DNA of 64,000 bases from Rubrivivax sp. (lineage in GTDB: Bacteria; Pseudomonadota; Gammaproteobacteria; Burkholderiales; Burkholderiaceae_C), in assembly GCA_019635315.1 (NCBI GenBank), contig JAHBZT010000001.1:1534001-1598000 (forward strand), written 5' to 3'. Shown in pieces: positions 1-7,603 of the stretch; positions within the stretch are counted from its first letter, which is position 1; each line of letters opens with the position of its first letter. The notes under the pieces are model-generated. The model searched no databases. It was not told the DNA's origin and saw only the letters and a program-made list of their open reading frames with translations. The translations under genes were made by a program, and so were the position numbers.

Positions 1-122
1 AGCGCCGAGTCGACGCTGACGATCTCGATCGGCAGCTCGCGCGCCAAGGCCAGCGCGACCGCGGTCTTGCCGGACGCCGTGGGGCCGGCCAGGCACAGCA
101 CGGGAGGCAGGCTCTCCACCAC
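1..122 (-). CDS. miaA: tRNA dimethylallyltransferase MiaA, N-terminal fragment (partial)
   Basis: MiaA transfers a dimethylallyl group to the N6 of A37 in tRNAs that read codons starting with U. Only about 40 N-terminal residues are inside the window; the rest lies to the left. The visible part begins with a GTG at 122 (a second in-frame GTG is at 119) and carries the P-loop GPTASGKT, followed by the EIVSVDSA stretch that is typical of MiaA. No clear ribosome binding site precedes the GTGs. The 5' side abuts repeat element copy A. The family call rests on this short conserved segment only. Confidence 0.82.
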   Translation of the reverse strand, partial: MVESLPPVLCLAGPTASGKTAVALALARELPIEIVSVDSA

Positions 123-187
123 GTCAGTCGCTGCAACGCGTGCCAGGCGCCACCCGGTTGCAGCGCCTTTCCCGGCTGGCGAGTGGC

Positions 188-862
188 GGCTTGCGGCGCT
201 TTGCGGATACTTGCGCGCGTTGTCGGACGACCGCGGCCGGGTGCTTCGCTTGGCCTGGCCTGGTCTGCGCATCGCGCCAGGCGGTACCCGCTGCCGGCTC
301 AGGGTTCCGCGGTCGCCGCCTGCGGCGGCGACTTCCCTGCGCTGCTCGCTTCGGGGTCGCGCCGCCCAACTCACTTCGCTCGCTGCGCTCGCTCCGTTCG
401 GACACCGGCGGCGAGTCAGTTGTCGAGGCGCGCACTGCGTGCGCGCCGACCCCGAAGCTGCGCTGCTCGGCGCTCCACACAGCGCCGGCAGCGGGTACCG
501 CCTGGCGCGAGGGCCAACACCGGTGGCACGCTACCTGTCTGCATACCACCACCGTGTCGCGAAGCCGCGTGGGGGCAGCCCGCAGCGCCCATGGGAGGCA
601 CCGAGAAGCGCAGGGCTCCTGGCCGCGCGCGCAGCGCGCCTCCCCAACTGACTCGCCGCCGGTGTCCGAACGGAGCGAGCGCAGCGAGCGAAGTGAGTTG
701 GGCGGCGGGCCAGGAGACCGAGCATCGCAGGGCAGTCGGCGCGCAGCGCCGACCGCCGGACTCTGGGCGATGCGGGCTGCCCCCATGCGGCTTCGCTGCT
801 CGAATGTCAGCACGAGCGAAAAGCGCCGCGCCATGAACCACCGCAATGCGCCGGAACCGGAC
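188..862. repeat. Large palindromic intergenic repeat element, copy A
   Basis: This 0.67-kb stretch contains no convincing gene and is closely related to 40593-41243. It has near-terminal inverted repeats (194-206 against 841-853, 12 of 13 pairs). Module 1 is closed by a perfect 26-bp inverted repeat (273-298 with 484-509). Module 2 is closed by a 33-bp inverted repeat (559-591 with 764-796, 31 of 33 pairs). The two modules share a 74-bp core in opposite orientation (360-433 with 634-707, 72 of 74 pairs). Smaller perfect hairpins lie at 312-332 and 428-448. No transposase is present. A further 9-bp hairpin (129-137 with 157-165) lies just outside, next to miaA. Open frames through it read as SER/LRS repeats and are probably artefacts. 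Confidence 0.88.
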
Positions 863-915
863 CTAGGTGACTCGCCATTCATTGCTGGCCGCATGGACCT
901 GACACCCCAGCGCCC

Positions 916-2127
916 TCAGCGCGCCGCACGCTGCACCAGCGTCCATGCCGTCAGCGCCGTCAGCAGCGCCCAGAAGCCCAGGCCCAGGGCCAGCGGGCGC
1001 AGGCTGCCGTCCATCGCCACGCCCAGCCAGCGGCCGATCGCGAAGGCCACCGCGGCCAGCACGAAGCCGGCCAGGGCCGACGCCGCGCCCGCAGCGCGGG
1101 GGAAGGGCGCCACGACGCCGGCCTGGCCCACCGGCTGGTGCTGGCCGTGGCCGAACAGGAACAGGCATTGCGCGGCGAGCACGGCCCAGACCTGGTGCAA
1201 CCCGGCGGCCCACACGCCCACCACCAGCGCACCGCCGGCGAGCGTGAACCAGGCACCGCGGCGCACGGTGCCGGCCAGGCCCAGGCGCGGGATCCAGCGC
1301 TGGCAGGCCAGCGTGCCGGCGATGTAGCTCGCCGAGCCGACGGCCATCGTTGCGCCATAGGCGCCGGGCGACAGGCCCAGCAGGTCCATGTAGACGAAGG
1401 ACGACGACGCCAGCACCGTGAACAGCCCGCCATAGGTGCAGGCCACCAGCAGCGCCCAGGCGCGGAACTGGCGCTCGCGCAGCACGGCCCACCAGTTGCG
1501 CAGCAGCGGTCCCGGCTGCAGCGCGCGCGGGTCGCGCTCGTGCAGCGTCTCGGGCAGCCGCCAGGCCACGTACAGCAGCGCCGCGGCACCGACCGCGGCG
1601 ACCAGCGCCAGCGCGCCGCGCCAGCCGGCGGTCGCCGCGACCAGGCCGCCGAGCAGCGGGCTCGCGAGCGCGATGACACCGAGCCCGCCCATCGCGCGCG
1701 TCATGACCTGCGCGCCCTGCACCGGTTCGTAGAGGTCGCGCACGATCGCACGCGCGCAGACGATGGCCGCGGCCAGCGCCGCGCCCTGCAGCACGCGCCA
1801 GGCGACCAGCCATGCGATGCCCGGGGCCAGCGTCGCGCCGATGCTGGCCACCAGGTACAGCGCCAGGCCACCCAGCAGCACCGGGCGGCGACCGACGCGG
1901 TCGGCGAGCGGCCCGCACAGCAGCTGCGACAGACCGAAGGCCAGGATCAGCGCCGACATGGTCAGCTGCACCAGCGGCATCGGCGCGGCCAGCTCGCGCG
2001 TCAGCAGCGGCAGCGCGGGCAGGTAGACGTCGGTCGTCACCGGCTGCAGCCCGAGCAGCAGCGCCAGCGCGAACGCGGCGTGTCCGGAACCCAGGCGCGG
2101 CGCGCCGGCAGCGGGGGCGGTCGCCAT
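916..2127 (-). CDS. Bcr/CflA family multidrug MFS transporter
   Basis: This is a 403-residue inner-membrane major facilitator protein of the Bcr/CflA drug-resistance family, expected to export drugs in exchange for protons. The sequence shows about 12 hydrophobic segments, the opening motif DVYLPALPLL, the loop motif GPLADRVGRRPVLLGG after TM2, and the family signature GQAGVVAPFP with AGAASAL near TM10. I chose the ATG at 2127 because the sequence upstream is the end of the neighbouring pseudouridine synthase gene (stop at 2139, 11 bp away). It reads in the same direction as that gene and may be cotranscribed with it. The substrate cannot be told from sequence. Confidence 0.9.
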   Translation of the reverse strand: MATAPAAGAPRLGSGHAAFALALLLGLQPVTTDVYLPALPLLTRELAAPMPLVQLTMSALILAFGLSQLLCGPLADRVGRRPVLLGGLALYLVASIGATLAPGIAWLVAWRVLQGAALAAAIVCARAIVRDLYEPVQGAQVMTRAMGGLGVIALASPLLGGLVAATAGWRGALALVAAVGAAALLYVAWRLPETLHERDPRALQPGPLLRNWWAVLRERQFRAWALLVACTYGGLFTVLASSSFVYMDLLGLSPGAYGATMAVGSASYIAGTLACQRWIPRLGLAGTVRRGAWFTLAGGALVVGVWAAGLHQVWAVLAAQCLFLFGHGQHQPVGQAGVVAPFPRAAGAASALAGFVLAAVAFAIGRWLGVAMDGSLRPLALGLGFWALLTALTAWTLVQRAAR

Positions 2128-2138
2128 CGCGGGCGTGC

Positions 2139-3373
2139 TCAGAAGCGTTCGTGCTCGCCGAGCAGCCGCCACTGCCCCGGCGGCAGCGCGCCGAGCACGA
2201 CGCTGCCGATGCGCACCCGCTTCAGCGCCACGACCTGCAGGCCCACCAGCTCGCACATGCGGCGGATCTGCCGCTTGCGGCCCTCGCGCAGCACGAAGCG
2301 CAGCTGGTCCTCGTTGGCCCAGCTCACCTGCGCCGGCTTCAGCGCCTGGCCGTCGAGTTCCAGGCCGTGGCGCAGGAGGCCGAGGTCGGTCTCGGCCAGC
2401 GGCCGCTCGCCGGCCGCGCGCACGCGCACCAGGTACTCCTTCTCCACCCGCGTGTGCTCGCCGATGAGCAGCTTGGCGATGCGGCCGTCCTGGGTCAGCA
2501 CCAGCAGCCCGGTGGAGTCGATGTCCAGCCGGCCGGCCGGCGCCAAGCCGCGCAGCTGGCCGGCGTGCAGCGGCACGCGCGACGGGTCCTCAGCCCAGCG
2601 CCTGGCGGGCGTCACCAGCACCGCCGCCGGCTCGTGGCCGTCCTCGGCCTGGCCGCTGACATAACCCAGCGGCTTGTTGAGCAGCACCGTGACGCGGCGC
2701 GCCTGCGCACGCTGTGCACGCGGGTCGATCTCGATCGTGGCATCGGGTGTCACGCGCTGGCCGAGCACCGCAACGCGGCCTTCGCAGCGCACCCAGCCGG
2801 CGGCGATCCACTCGTCGGCCTCGCGCCGCGATGCGATGCCGCGTTCGGTGATCAGCTTGGCGATGCGCACGCCGGCGGCCGGCTGCGGTGCGGCAGCTGC
2901 CGCAGCCGGCGCGCGCGCGCCGGGCGTCGGCGGCCGCCGGGCGGCGACCGCCCTGGCGGGTGACGTATCGGGGGCACGACGGGACTGCCCCGGGGTCGGG
3001 CGCGCGGCCGCGGTGTCCCGTGCGACGGGCCTGACCGGCGCCCCAGCCGGGGACTGCGGCGGCGGGCGCTGCGGCGCCATCGCCTTCTTCGGCGCGTCCG
3101 GCGTCCTCGGCGACTTCGGCCCGGACGGCGGCTTCGGCGCCGTCGAGGCGTGCGGGGCCGCGGGCCGCTTCGCACCGCGTGCGCGCTCGCCGCGCGGGTC
3201 GGGCGTCCGGCCCGGCCCTTGGCCGTGCGTCGCGCCGGCGCAGCCCCGCCGGCTTCGGGCGCGGACGCCGGCGGCGGCGGCCGGTGCGGCGCCGTCAGCG
3301 CGCGCACGGGCCGCCGCTGCGGGTCGCGCGGCGGCGCCTCGGGCTTGAGCTGGAGCTTCCTGCGTTCGGTCAT
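2139..3373 (-). CDS. RsuA/RluB/RluF-family pseudouridine synthase, probable frameshift in N-terminal tail
   Basis: The C-terminal 280 or so residues form an S4 RNA-binding domain (RIAKLITERGIASRREAD) and a pseudouridine synthase domain. The catalytic-aspartate motif is GRLDIDSTGLLVLTQDG and the conserved end is EGRKRQIRRMCELVG. The protein should convert a specific uridine of ribosomal RNA to pseudouridine; which one is uncertain, with RluF-like being my best guess. The catalytic frame can start at the ATG at 3080. A plausible native start MTERRKLQLKPE lies at 3373 in another frame, and the Pro/Ala/Arg-rich tail appears to switch frame near 3180-3240. The span given therefore assumes one frameshift (sequencing error or real). 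The low-complexity tail is common in this family in Burkholderiales. Confidence 0.75.
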
Positions 3374-3454
3374 CGCGCGCCGATTTCAACACGTCGCCGG
3401 GGCCGTGCGCGGCGACCCCGGCACGGCGCACACGATGCGCGTATCGTGGCGGGC

Positions 3455-4138
3455 ATGCCTCGCCGCTTCGCGCTGCTTCCGCGATGTGCCGCCGCCCTGC
3501 TGCTGGCCTGGGCGGCGGCGGCCGCCGCCGCACCGCCGCTGGCGCCGGCGCTGCAGGCCGAACTCGAGGCCGCGGTGCAGGCCTACGACGGCGGCCAGGT
3601 CGACCTTGCGCGTGCGGCCTTCGAGTCGCTGGCCCGCCGCGGCGTGCCGGCGGCGCAGCACAACCTGGCACTGATGCACCTGCTGGGCGAGATGCCGCGG
3701 CCCGACCGCGGCGTGGCGCGGCAGCTGCTGCTGCAGTCGGCGCGTGGCGGCTTCGTGACCGCGCAGGTCGCGCTGGCGCGCGGGTTCGAGAATGGCGACT
3801 TCGGCGAGCGCGACCTGGCCGAGGCGCACCGCTGGTACGAGCTCGCGGCCACCGCCGGCAGCGTCGAGGCGCAGGTCGCGATGGGCACCGCGCATTACCT
3901 CGGGCGCGGCCTGCCGCGCGACGCCGCGCGCGCCCTGCACTGGTATCGCCAGGCGGCCCAGGCCGGTGAGGTCGGCGCGATGTACCTGCTGGCCTCGATG
4001 TACGAGCAGGGCGACGGCGTGTCGCAGGACCTGCGCCTGGCGCGCTACTGGTATGCGCAGGCCGCGGCGGCGGGCGACGAGGCCGCGCCCGGCAAGGTGA
4101 AGGAACTCGAGCGCCGGCTCGCGGCGCCGCCGGGCTGA
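3455..4138 (+). CDS. Secreted Sel1-repeat (TPR-like) protein
   Basis: This 227-residue protein starts with a signal peptide (MPRRFALLPRC followed by a long Ala/Leu run). It continues as a string of 36-residue Sel1-like helical repeats, seen as AQHNLALMHLLGE, AEAHRWYELAATAGSVEAQ, ALHWYRQAAQAGEVGAM and ARYWYAQAAAAGDEAA. Sel1 repeats mediate protein-protein contacts and such proteins often act in the periplasm. No catalytic domain is visible, so the partner is unknown. The ATG at 3455 was chosen because it opens directly into the signal peptide. The gene is divergent from the pseudouridine synthase and converges with ybeD. Confidence 0.82.
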   Translation: MPRRFALLPRCAAALLLAWAAAAAAAPPLAPALQAELEAAVQAYDGGQVDLARAAFESLARRGVPAAQHNLALMHLLGEMPRPDRGVARQLLLQSARGGFVTAQVALARGFENGDFGERDLAEAHRWYELAATAGSVEAQVAMGTAHYLGRGLPRDAARALHWYRQAAQAGEVGAMYLLASMYEQGDGVSQDLRLARYWYAQAAAAGDEAAPGKVKELERRLAAPPG

Positions 4139-4167
4139 ACGACCACGGCCGGCGGCCGGGATGGCCG

Positions 4168-4443
4168 CTACAGCACCACCTTGACCATCGGGTGCGTGGA
4201 CAGCGTGCGGTACAGCTCGTCGAGCTGCGCGCGGCTGGTCGCCGTGACGGTGATCGTCAGCCCCAGGTAGTTGCCGGCCTTGCTGGGCCGGCGCTCGACG
4301 GTGGCGGGGTCGAAGCCGGGGTCGAAGCGCCGCGCGATGGCCACGATCGCGGCGTCGAAGCCCTCGACCTGCGCGCCCATGACCTTGATCGGGAACGCGC
4401 TCGGATATTCGATCAGGCTCTGTTCGGGCGGGATCTCGCGCAT
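4168..4443 (-). CDS. ybeD: DUF493 family protein (YbeD-like)
   Basis: This is a short 91-residue protein of the DUF493/YbeD family, recognised by the LIEYPSAFPIKVMG opening and the ITVTATSRAQLDELYRTLSTHPMVKVVL-type end, which is an ACT-like small regulatory fold. Its biochemical role is not established. It follows the D-amino-acid aminotransferase gene by 17 bp on the same strand. In many betaproteobacteria dat-ybeD is followed by lipB and lipA; here the lip genes are absent and a convergent Sel1 gene takes their place. The start is the ATG at 4443. Confidence 0.85.
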   Translation of the reverse strand: MREIPPEQSLIEYPSAFPIKVMGAQVEGFDAAIVAIARRFDPGFDPATVERRPSKAGNYLGLTITVTATSRAQLDELYRTLSTHPMVKVVL

Positions 4444-4460
4444 GGCAGGTTGCGGTGACT

Positions 4461-5339
4461 CTAGATCGACATCGTCAGCTTCGCGGCCTGGTAGGCCTCG
4501 TACAGGCGCGCATAGACCGGCCCCGGCTTGCCGCGCAGCGCGCCGTGGCCGACCGCCTCGCCGTCGATCTGCGTCACCGGCAGCACTTCCTTGGTGGCCG
4601 AACTGAGCAGCACCTCGTCGGCGGCGCGCACGTCGGCCTCGGAGATGGGGCGCAGGTTGTAGGCGATGCCGCATTCCTCGCACAGCTCGCGCAGCAGCTC
4701 GACGCGGATGCCTTCCAGCACATGCTCGCTCTTGGGCGGGCCGAGCAGCGCGCCGTCCTTGGCGATCCAGACGTTGCTCGCCGCGGCCTCGGTCAGCCAG
4801 CCGTCGCGGAACATGATGGTCTCGGCGGCGCCGTGGTCGGCCGACATCTGGCGCGCCAGCACGTTGCCCAGCAGGCTGATGCTCTTGATGTCGCCGCGCT
4901 CCCAGCGGAAGTCGCGCGCCGTCGTGCAGGCCACGCCGGCATGGCGCTGCTCGGCGGTGGCTGGCTTCATCGGGTTGGCCATCATGAAGACCGTCGGCGT
5001 GATGTCCGGCGGCATCACGTGGTCGCGCGGCGCGACGCCGCGCGTGACCTGGATGTAGACCAGCTGGTCCTCGGCGCCGGCCTGTGCATGCACCTCGGCG
5101 ACCAGGCGGCGGCACATCGCGAGCCAGTCGTCGCGGCCATGCGGGTTGGCGATGCGCAGCTTGGCCAGCGATCGTTCCAGCCGCGCCAGGTGCTCGGCGA
5201 AGCGGAACAGGCGCCGGCCATAGACCGGAACGACCTCGTAGACGCCGTCGCCGAAGATGAAGCCGCGGTCGAGCACGCTGACCTTGGCCCCGGAGACCTT
5301 CAGCCAGTCGCCGTTGAGGTGGCAGGGGGCGTCGAACAT
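4461..5339 (-). CDS. dat: D-amino-acid aminotransferase (fold-type IV PLP enzyme)
   Basis: This 292-residue enzyme belongs to the class IV (branched-chain/D-amino-acid) PLP aminotransferases. It would interconvert D-alanine and other D-amino acids with 2-oxo acids. The sequence shows the DRGFIFGDGVYEVVPVYGRR opening, the PLP-binding lysine in DIKSISLLGNVLAR, and the LTEAAASNVWI and EGIRVELL motifs of the family. The start MFDAPCHLNG at 5339 fits family length; the open frame continues upstream without family character. The gene is followed by ybeD and lies 88 bp from dacA on the same strand, so D-alanine metabolism and peptidoglycan trimming are neighbours. Confidence 0.88.
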   Translation of the reverse strand: MFDAPCHLNGDWLKVSGAKVSVLDRGFIFGDGVYEVVPVYGRRLFRFAEHLARLERSLAKLRIANPHGRDDWLAMCRRLVAEVHAQAGAEDQLVYIQVTRGVAPRDHVMPPDITPTVFMMANPMKPATAEQRHAGVACTTARDFRWERGDIKSISLLGNVLARQMSADHGAAETIMFRDGWLTEAAASNVWIAKDGALLGPPKSEHVLEGIRVELLRELCEECGIAYNLRPISEADVRAADEVLLSSATKEVLPVTQIDGEAVGHGALRGKPGPVYARLYEAYQAAKLTMSI

Positions 5340-5427
5340 GGGCGGTCTCGGCGGTGGGCGGTGCAGGGCGGTGCGAGGTGGCCGGACCATTGTGGCACCG
5401 CGACCCGCGGCCGCGGTCAGCGCGCGG

Positions 5428-6606
5428 TTACTGGATCCATAACCGCAGCGAATCCCAGGTGCGGCGGAAGAAGCCGGCCAGCGGCACCGGCTCCAGCACC
5501 ACCAGCGGCAGTGTCGCCAGCTCGGTGCCGCCGGCGGTGGCGATCTTCACGCTGCCCACGCGCTGCTCCTGCACCAGCGGCGCCAGCAGCGGGTCGGTGC
5601 GCTCCACGGTCGTCGTCAGCCGGCCGCCTTCGCCGCGCGGCACGGTGACGAAGACGCCGCCGGGCACGCCCAGCTTGGCCTCGCGCTGCGCGCCCTGCCA
5701 CACGGGGACCGTGGCGACGGTCTGCCCGGGCTCGAACAGGCGCACGGTGTCCCAGGCCATCCAGCCCCAGTTCAGCAGCTTCAGGCTCTCGGCGGCGCGC
5801 GCCTCGGCCGACGCGGTGCCCAGCACCACGCTGAGCAGGCGGCGCTTGCCGCCCGGGCCCTCGCGCTGCGCGGTGGCGACCAGGCACCAGCCGGCGGCCT
5901 CGGTGAAGCCGGTCTTCATGCCGTCCACCGTGGGGTCGCGGCCGAGCAGCAGGTTGCGGTTGGCCTGGCGGATGTTGTTGAAGGTGTATTCGCGCAGCGC
6001 ATACAGCGCGTGCAGTTCCGGGTGCTCCTGGATCACCTTCGCGGCGACGAAGGCGACGTCGCGCGCGCTGCTGTAGTGCCCGCTCTCGGTGAGCCCGGTC
6101 ACGTTGCGGAACTGCGTGTTCTTGAGCCCCCAGGCCTGGGCCTGGCGGTTCATCATCGCGACGAAGGCGTCCACCGAGCCGGCGGTGGCCTCGGCCAGCG
6201 CGACCGAGGCATCGTTGCCGCTCTGCACGATCATGCCGCGCAGCAGCTCCGAGACCTTGGGCGTCATCTTCGGGTCGATGAACATCAGCGAACCGCCGCC
6301 GCGGCGCTCGGCCCAGGCGCGCTCGGACACCGGCACCGCCTGCTCCAGCGCGAGCTTGCCGTCGCGCAGCGCATTGGCCACCAGGTAGGCGGTCATCAGC
6401 TTGGTCAGGCTGGCCGGCTCGGCGCGCGCATCGGCGTCGCGTTCGGCGAGCACCTGGCCGCTGGTGAGGTCGATCAGCAGGTACTGGCGCGCCGCCACCT
6501 CGGGCGGCTGCGGCACCTGCGCGGCGGCCGGCAGCGCGGTGGCGAGCAGCGCCGCCAGCAGGGGGGCCAGGAATCGGGACAGGGTTCGGGACAAGGGTCG
6601 GTTCAT
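5428..6606 (-). CDS. dacA: D-alanyl-D-alanine carboxypeptidase, PBP5/6 type
   Basis: This is a 392-residue low-molecular-mass penicillin-binding protein that removes the terminal D-alanine from peptidoglycan pentapeptides in the periplasm. After a signal peptide (cleavage near AAAQ at residue 30) it shows the three serine-peptidase motifs: SLTK at residues 66-69 (nucleophile S66), SGN at 129-131 and KTG at 231-233. A C-terminal PBP5-type domain and a final amphipathic helix (FRRTWDSLRLWIQ) probably anchor it to the membrane. The length is typical of the family. The start is 12 bp after the stop of the hydrolase gene's neighbour region, with no overlap. Confidence 0.93.
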   Translation of the reverse strand: MNRPLSRTLSRFLAPLLAALLATALPAAAQVPQPPEVAARQYLLIDLTSGQVLAERDADARAEPASLTKLMTAYLVANALRDGKLALEQAVPVSERAWAERRGGGSLMFIDPKMTPKVSELLRGMIVQSGNDASVALAEATAGSVDAFVAMMNRQAQAWGLKNTQFRNVTGLTESGHYSSARDVAFVAAKVIQEHPELHALYALREYTFNNIRQANRNLLLGRDPTVDGMKTGFTEAAGWCLVATAQREGPGGKRRLLSVVLGTASAEARAAESLKLLNWGWMAWDTVRLFEPGQTVATVPVWQGAQREAKLGVPGGVFVTVPRGEGGRLTTTVERTDPLLAPLVQEQRVGSVKIATAGGTELATLPLVVLEPVPLAGFFRRTWDSLRLWIQ

Positions 6607-6618
6607 CGTGGGAGGTCG

Positions 6619-7239
6619 TCAGCCCGGCACGCCGAAGGCGCGCAGGACGATCTGCTTGAGCAGCGCGAGCTGCCCGTGGAAGAAGTGGCCGGCGCCGGGC
6701 ACGACGACGACCGGCAGGGCCTGCGGCCGCGCCCAGTCCAGCACCGCGGCCAGCGGCACGACATCGTCGAGCTCGCCCTGCACGACCAGCGTGTCCGGCG
6801 GCACCGGGGCCATCGGAAAATTCTGCACCGCCGGGCCGACCAGCACCAGGCGTTCGGCGCGCGCAGCCTCGCCCAGCCGCGCCGCGGCCTGCGAGGCGAC
6901 GTAGCCGCCGAACGAGAAGCCGCCCAGCAGCAGCGGCTGCCCCGTGGCGCGCCGCGCGGCGATCGCCGCGAGCGCGTCGTCGACCTCGCCGCGGCCCTCG
7001 TCCCAGGCGCCGGCCGAGCCTCCGACACCGCGGAAGTTGAAGCGCAGCGCGTCCCAGCCCAGCTGCACGCAGGCGCGCGCCAGCGTCGCGACGACCTTGT
7101 TGTCCATCGTGCCGCCATGCTGCGGGTGCGGATGGCACAGCACGGCCAGGCCGCGCGCGGTGCCGGGCGCGGCGTCCAGCGCGCAGGCCAGCGCGCCGGC
7201 GGGTCCGTCGATGGCGAAGCGCTGCGTCGCCGCGTTCAT
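6619..7239 (-). CDS. Alpha/beta hydrolase (serine hydrolase fold, small)
   Basis: This is a 206-residue cytoplasmic alpha/beta hydrolase. It shows the oxyanion region LCHPHPQHGGTMDNKVV, the conserved RFNFRGVGGSAGAWDEGRGE segment, the nucleophile elbow GGFSFGGY and the late histidine in PGAGHFFHG. This architecture matches the small hydrolase family often annotated as dienelactone-hydrolase-like or CocE-like. The substrate is unknown. Its ATG overlaps the stop of the upstream ferredoxin gene by 4 bp (ATGA), so the two are translationally coupled. Confidence 0.83.
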   Translation of the reverse strand: MNAATQRFAIDGPAGALACALDAAPGTARGLAVLCHPHPQHGGTMDNKVVATLARACVQLGWDALRFNFRGVGGSAGAWDEGRGEVDDALAAIAARRATGQPLLLGGFSFGGYVASQAAARLGEAARAERLVLVGPAVQNFPMAPVPPDTLVVQGELDDVVPLAAVLDWARPQALPVVVVPGAGHFFHGQLALLKQIVLRAFGVPG

Positions 7240-7562
7240 CGGCCCACGTCGGGCGCCAGCAGCAGCCGGTCGACGACCTCGCCGCGCGCCAGGTGGCGCT
7301 CGACGATCTCGTCGATGTCGCTGCGGTCCACGTAGGTGTACCAGACGCCTTCGGGGTAGACCACGGCCACCGGCCCGCCGGCGCAGCGGTCCAGGCAGCC
7401 GGCCTTGTTGACGCGCACGCCACCGGGACCGGCCAGCCCGGCGGCCTTCACGCGCGCCTTGCAGTGGTCGAAGGCGGCCTGCGCGTCGTGGTCGGCGCAG
7501 CAGGCCTCGCCGTTGCTGCGCTGGTTCAGGCAGAGGAACAGGTGGTGCTTGTAGTAACTCAT
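7236..7562 (-). CDS. Thioredoxin-like [2Fe-2S] ferredoxin
   Basis: This 108-residue protein has the thioredoxin-like ferredoxin layout. Four cysteine positions can hold a 2Fe-2S cluster: C11, C21 or C22, C56 and C60, the latter two in CLDRCAGGP. Such proteins carry electrons in the cytoplasm and resemble the 24-kDa subunit of NADH dehydrogenase. The start MSYYKHHLFLC at 7562 was chosen because it matches the family and the sequence upstream is non-coding. It is coupled by a 4-bp overlap to a downstream alpha/beta hydrolase; the partner reductase is not in the window. Confidence 0.86.
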   Translation of the reverse strand: MSYYKHHLFLCLNQRSNGEACCADHDAQAAFDHCKARVKAAGLAGPGGVRVNKAGCLDRCAGGPVAVVYPEGVWYTYVDRSDIDEIVERHLARGEVVDRLLLAPDVGR

Positions 7563-7603
7563 TGCCGCGCATTGTAGGGAGCGGCCCCGCACGGGGCGCC
7601 CGC

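Noticed and set aside
140-1327. Long open frames through the repeat elements that encode SERSERSER or LRSLRSLRS peptides
   Set aside because: All frames on both strands are open because of GC bias and palindromes; they run into neighbouring genes in wrong frames and lack ribosome sites. They appear to be artefacts of the element.
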